NCBI GenBank assembly: GCA_030690245.1
Contig: JAUYGW010000245.1
Span: forward strand, 1-10,699
DNA from: Gallionella sp.
Lineage (GTDB): Bacteria; Pseudomonadota; Gammaproteobacteria; Burkholderiales; Gallionellaceae
Length of the DNA stretch: 10,699 nucleotides
Reading direction: 5' to 3'
Below, piece after piece: positions 6,610 through 10,699 of this stretch. How positions within the stretch are numbered: the first letter of the stretch is position 1; each line of letters starts with the position of its first letter. The position numbers were made by a program, and so were the translations under genes. The notes under the pieces were generated by a model, which was not told the DNA's origin, searched no databases, and saw only the letters and a list, made by a program, of their open reading frames with translations.

Positions 6610-7199
6610 GCATGAAGGGACGTGAAAGCGGCATGCCCGACGAAGCCTACTGGGCGAGTTTTTTCGAGGCAGAGGTCGTTATTGATCGGCTGCTGGGAAC
6701 GGCGGTACCGGGGAATGCCATCGAATTCGGCTGCGGTTATGGTTCTTTTACAGTGCCCGCCGCCCGACGTACGACAGGGCGTGTGATCGCCCTGGATATT
6801 GAGCCGGATATGGTCGACTGTGTGCGCCAGAAGTCGGCTGCTCTCGATCTGCCCAACATCCAAGCCGACGTGCGAGATTTTGTCGCACAAGGAACGGGTG
6901 TGGATTCCGAGTCGCTGGCGCACGCCATGATCTTCAACCTGCTGCATCTGGAGCACCCCGTCGCTCTTCTGCAAGAGGCGCACCGGATTCTCCGCGCTGA
7001 TGGCGTTTTGTCGGTCATTCATTGGCGCAGCGATATACCGACACCACGCGGCCCTTCCTTGGAAATCCGTCCAACGCCGGAACAATGTCGGGCATGGATG
7101 GCGGAAGCGGGCTTTGGCTCCATAGAAACCGTCGATTTACAGGAATGCAGTCCGTTTCATTTCGGACTTGTTGCCGCCCCCTTGAACCGCAAATATTGA
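6606..7199 (+). CDS. class I SAM-dependent methyltransferase
   Basis: This 197-residue protein has the Rossmann-type SAM-binding signature. Motif I EFGCGYG is at 40-46, the acidic end of strand 2 is ALDIEPDM with Asp64, and the ADVRDF segment follows. LLHLEHPVALLQEAHRILRADGVLSVIHW is typical of the Methyltransf_11/25 group. The substrate cannot be deduced. It lacks the cysteine set expected of an ArsM arsenite methyltransferase, so an arsenic role is not supported. The ATG at 6606 is chosen because it overlaps the regulator's stop codon and implies coupling; ATG 6612 is an alternative six bases later. The ilvB-type gene begins 9 bp after its stop. Position directly behind the ArsR-rhodanese gene suggests co-regulation and perhaps detoxification or modification of a small thiol, sulfur or metalloid compound (inference). 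Confidence 0.85.
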   Translation: MSMKGRESGMPDEAYWASFFEAEVVIDRLLGTAVPGNAIEFGCGYGSFTVPAARRTTGRVIALDIEPDMVDCVRQKSAALDLPNIQADVRDFVAQGTGVDSESLAHAMIFNLLHLEHPVALLQEAHRILRADGVLSVIHWRSDIPTPRGPSLEIRPTPEQCRAWMAEAGFGSIETVDLQECSPFHFGLVAAPLNRKY

Positions 7200-7208
7200 G
7201 AAAATGAC

Positions 7209-8903
7209 ATGACACAAGCTGAGTCACCGGCAAAACCAGAACGACTGAGCGGGGCCGAAATCGTCGTCCGCCTCCTTGAACGGCAAGGCATTCGGATTCT
7301 GGCCGGCATTCCCGGCAGCGCCAATCTGCCCTTGTACGATGCGCTGTTGCACTCAAAAATTATCCACCACGTTTTGACCCGCCATGAGCAGGGCGCCGGA
7401 TTCATCGCCCAAGGCATGGCACGCGCCAGCGGCCAACCGGCCGTCTGCTTCGCCACATCAGGCCCCGGCACGACCAATCTGCTGACGGCCATTGCCGACG
7501 CCAAGCTCGATTCGATTCCGGTGGTCGCCATCACTGGCCAAGTTTCCCGCAACATGATTGGCACCGACGCTTTCCAGGAAGTTGATACCTACGGTCTGAC
7601 CATTCCGATCACCAAGCACAACTATCTGGTCAATTCGGCCGAGGAATTACTGAAGGTGATTCCGAACGCCTTCCGTCTGGCCGCCTCCGGTCGGCCGGGG
7701 CCGGTGCTGATCGACATTCCCAAGGATGTTCAACTGGAGCAAGTGGACGTTGTGCAGTGGCCAGAACCTGGAAAGGCGGATTCCAACCCGCCAGCAGATG
7801 GCCTTCTGCTGGCCGCTGCTGCCAAGATGATTGCCGAATCTGCCCGCCCCATTCTTTATCTGGGTGGTGGCGTGGTGCACTCCGGCGCTGCCGAACAGGC
7901 GCGCTTGCTGGCTGAAAAAGCTAATTTGCCGACTGTCACGACCTTACTGGCGCTGGGAACCCTAGCTGTGGATCATCCACTATTGCTCGGCATGCTGGGG
8001 ATGCACGGCGCGCCTTGTGCCAATCTATCCATGGACGAAAGTGACCTCCTCATCGTCGTTGGCGCCCGTTTCGATGATCGCGCCACCGGCAAACTGGCCG
8101 AATTCTGCCCGCAGGCCAAGGTCATCCATATCGACATCGACCCGGCCGAACTCGATAAGCTCAGGGCCAGTCATGTCGCCATTGGCGGCGACGTTGGCAC
8201 TGTTCTCGAACAATTGCTGCCGCTGATCCAGTCTCAGGAAAGGCCGGTTTGGCAGGCACGTATCCAGGCGCTCAAAACAAATTCGCCACTGCGCTTACCG
8301 GGTCTGGACGACCCGCGCTCGCCCTACGGTCTGGTGCGTGCCGTAGCCGATTGCCTGGACGAAAACGCTATCATCGCCACAGATGTTGGGCAACACCAGA
8401 TGTGGGCTGCTCAAGCCTACCCGCATCGACGCCCACGGCGATGGCTGACCTCGGGCGGCCTCGGCACCATGGGCTTCGGCTTGCCGACTGCGCTTGGCGC
8501 TGCACTCGCTGAACCAGAAAACACCGTGGCCTGTTTTTCCGGCGATGGTTCCTTGTTGATGAACATTCAGGAATTGGTCACTGCCGCGCAGGAAAACGTC
8601 AACGTCAAGGTAGTGCTGATGAACAATTCGACGCTCGGTCTGGTGCACCAACAGCAAACGATGTTCTACGGCGAACGCACATTTGCTGCCGAATTCACGC
8701 ATGTCCCGGATTTCGTCGCGCTGGCCCAAGCTTGTGGTGTCCGCGCCGTCAATCTCGATACAGCAGCAGATCCACGCGCGGCGCTGGCCGAAGCCTTGAC
8801 TAGCCGTGGCCCCTGCCTCATTCATTGCAGCATCAACGTGCGGGAAAAAGTCTATCCCATCGTGCCGCCGGGCGCACCCAACCGTGAAATGCTTGGAACC
8901 TGA
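7209..8903 (+). CDS. ilvB: acetohydroxyacid synthase I, large catalytic subunit (IlvB)
   Basis: This 564-residue ThDP-dependent enzyme condenses pyruvate with pyruvate or 2-oxobutyrate, the first common step of valine, leucine and isoleucine synthesis in the cytoplasm. The cofactor-activating Glu60 lies in [14 protein letters not shown]. The FAD/central domain is normal. The ThDP/Mg motif starts with GDG at 445-447 and ends with NN at 472-473. The C-terminal part ([18 protein letters not shown], then [16 protein letters not shown]) resembles E. coli IlvB (AHAS I) more than IlvI or IlvG. The partner gene directly after it is an IlvN-type small subunit, which supports this. The ATG at 7209 has only a weak GAGAAA upstream; an ATG at 7204 is followed at once by a stop. 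No leader peptide or attenuator as in E. coli ivbL-ilvBN is seen in the 9-bp gap before it. It is probably transcribed from the ArsR-controlled promoter. Confidence 0.93.
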   Translation: MTQAESPAKPERLSGAEIVVRLLERQGIRILAGIPGSANLPLYDALLHSKIIHHVLTRHEQGAGFIAQGMARASGQPAVCFATSGPGTTNLLTAIADAKLDSIPVVAITGQVSRNMIGTDAFQEVDTYGLTIPITKHNYLVNSAEELLKVIPNAFRLAASGRPGPVLIDIPKDVQLEQVDVVQWPEPGKADSNPPADGLLLAAAAKMIAESARPILYLGGGVVHSGAAEQARLLAEKANLPTVTTLLALGTLAVDHPLLLGMLGMHGAPCANLSMDESDLLIVVGARFDDRATGKLAEFCPQAKVIHIDIDPAELDKLRASHVAIGGDVGTVLEQLLPLIQSQERPVWQARIQALKTNSPLRLPGLDDPRSPYGLVRAVADCLDENAIIATDVGQHQMWAAQAYPHRRPRRWLTSGGLGTMGFGLPTALGAALAEPENTVACFSGDGSLLMNIQELVTAAQENVNVKVVLMNNSTLGLVHQQQTMFYGERTFAAEFTHVPDFVALAQACGVRAVNLDTAADPRAALAEALTSRGPCLIHCSINVREKVYPIVPPGAPNREMLGT

Positions 8904-8904
8904 A

Positions 8905-10211
<1,307 letters not shown>

Positions 10212-10315
10212 CCTCCTTATGCCTTGATGCACCTCTAATAAGAGATCGCGAATTTCACAACGGAAGTTTCACGGCAGCATAGCCAATACCACCACCTTTA
10301 ATACTGGAGAAAATT

Positions 10316-10672
10316 TTGAAGATACTGATTATTTTCAATCGCGAACCCTACGACACCACTGATGTCACCTGGAACGCTCTGCGTCTGGCCGACAAATTGG
10401 TCGATGCAGGAAGTGAAGTCCGCCTGTTCTTAATGAACGATGCGGTCGACCTGGCGCGTGACGTTTGTCGCCCCCCCGAAGGGTACGATCAAGACCTGTC
10501 CCAGATGCTCAAAGCCCTGATCGCCCGTGGCGTCACCGTCAGGGTGTGCGGAACCTGCATGGCGCGTTGTGGCATTTACAAAAACCATCCGTATTTCGAG
10601 GGCGCCGAAAAATCAACCATGCCAGCCTTGGCGGAATGGGTCTTGGATAGCGATAAGGTCGTGTCGTTCTAA
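10316..10672 (+). CDS. DsrE/DsrF-like family protein
   Basis: This small cytoplasmic protein of 118 residues belongs to the DsrE/DsrF-like alpha/beta fold, which includes sulfur-relay carriers (TusD/DsrE) and many uncharacterised stand-alone members. Visible features are the KILIIFNREPYDTTD first strand and loop, LFLMNDAV in the middle, and VRVCGTCMARCG with Cys78, Cys81 and Cys85. One of these lies at the usual active-site position of stand-alone family members; Cys51 is a further cysteine. The start is TTG at 10316, supported by a GGAG ribosome-binding site at 10306-10309 with 6-nt spacing and by the family N-terminus. It lies 104 bp after trxB, a gap in which I found no convincing promoter or terminator, so it may be on the same transcript. 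A role in persulfide handling with the rhodanese and TrxB is inferred. Confidence 0.88.
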   Translation: MKILIIFNREPYDTTDVTWNALRLADKLVDAGSEVRLFLMNDAVDLARDVCRPPEGYDQDLSQMLKALIARGVTVRVCGTCMARCGIYKNHPYFEGAEKSTMPALAEWVLDSDKVVSF

Positions 10673-10699
10673 GACGTCCACGGCGTGTCGTCCGCAGCA

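Noticed and set aside
6606..7199. Arsenite methyltransferase (ArsM) because of the adjacent ArsR gene
   Set aside because: The protein is short and lacks the conserved cysteine set of ArsM; only the generic SAM-binding fold is supported.

Overview
The window reads as chromosomal DNA of a Gram-negative proteobacterium, most likely a betaproteobacterium. Iron- and sulfur-oxidising Nitrosomonadales/Gallionellaceae-type organisms would fit, but this is an impression from protein style and intergenic repeats, not a computed placement. It splits at about position 5798 into two parts of different character.

Left part (1-5797): ordinary envelope and housekeeping genes. A YbhP-like endonuclease/exonuclease/phosphatase-fold protein (139-876) overlaps by 4 bases a ClsB-type cardiolipin synthase (873-2054). 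An Atm1/HMT1-type ABC exporter (2270-4066) follows, then a secreted PbpG-like D,D-endopeptidase (4125-5030). Three copies of a roughly 12-nt-periodic repeat (ATCCGTG units) lie before ybhP and on both sides of the clsB/ABC gap. Facing these genes on the minus strand is the C-terminal ~40% of a NifS/IscS-type cysteine desulfurase (5304-5798) with a hairpin terminator behind it.

Junction (5798-5835): the cysteine desulfurase frame breaks exactly where a 38-bp sequence begins that matches, from memory, the terminal inverted repeat of Tn3-family (Tn21/Tn501 group) transposons. Its outer GGGG end faces the broken gene, so the element should extend to the right. No transposase, resolvase or second inverted repeat is visible in the window.

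Right part (5836-10699): a same-strand cluster. It begins with an ArsR-rhodanese fusion regulator (5941-6609) behind a compact promoter. A 20-bp near-palindrome covers most of the spacer and the whole -10 box, and the ATG sits at the expected transcription start, so the mRNA is probably leaderless. Then come a class I SAM-dependent methyltransferase (6606-7199), both subunits of a type I (IlvBN) acetohydroxyacid synthase (7209-8903 and 8905-9198), thioredoxin reductase (9258-10211) and a DsrE-family sulfur-relay-like protein with a TTG start (10316-10672). Overlaps and short gaps suggest one operon at least through ilvN, probably through trxB. The mixture of thiol/sulfur functions (rhodanese, TrxB, DsrE) with branched-chain amino acid synthesis under an ArsR repressor, next to a transposon end, is the most unusual thing here. 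It may be passenger DNA of a mobile element; that is inference.
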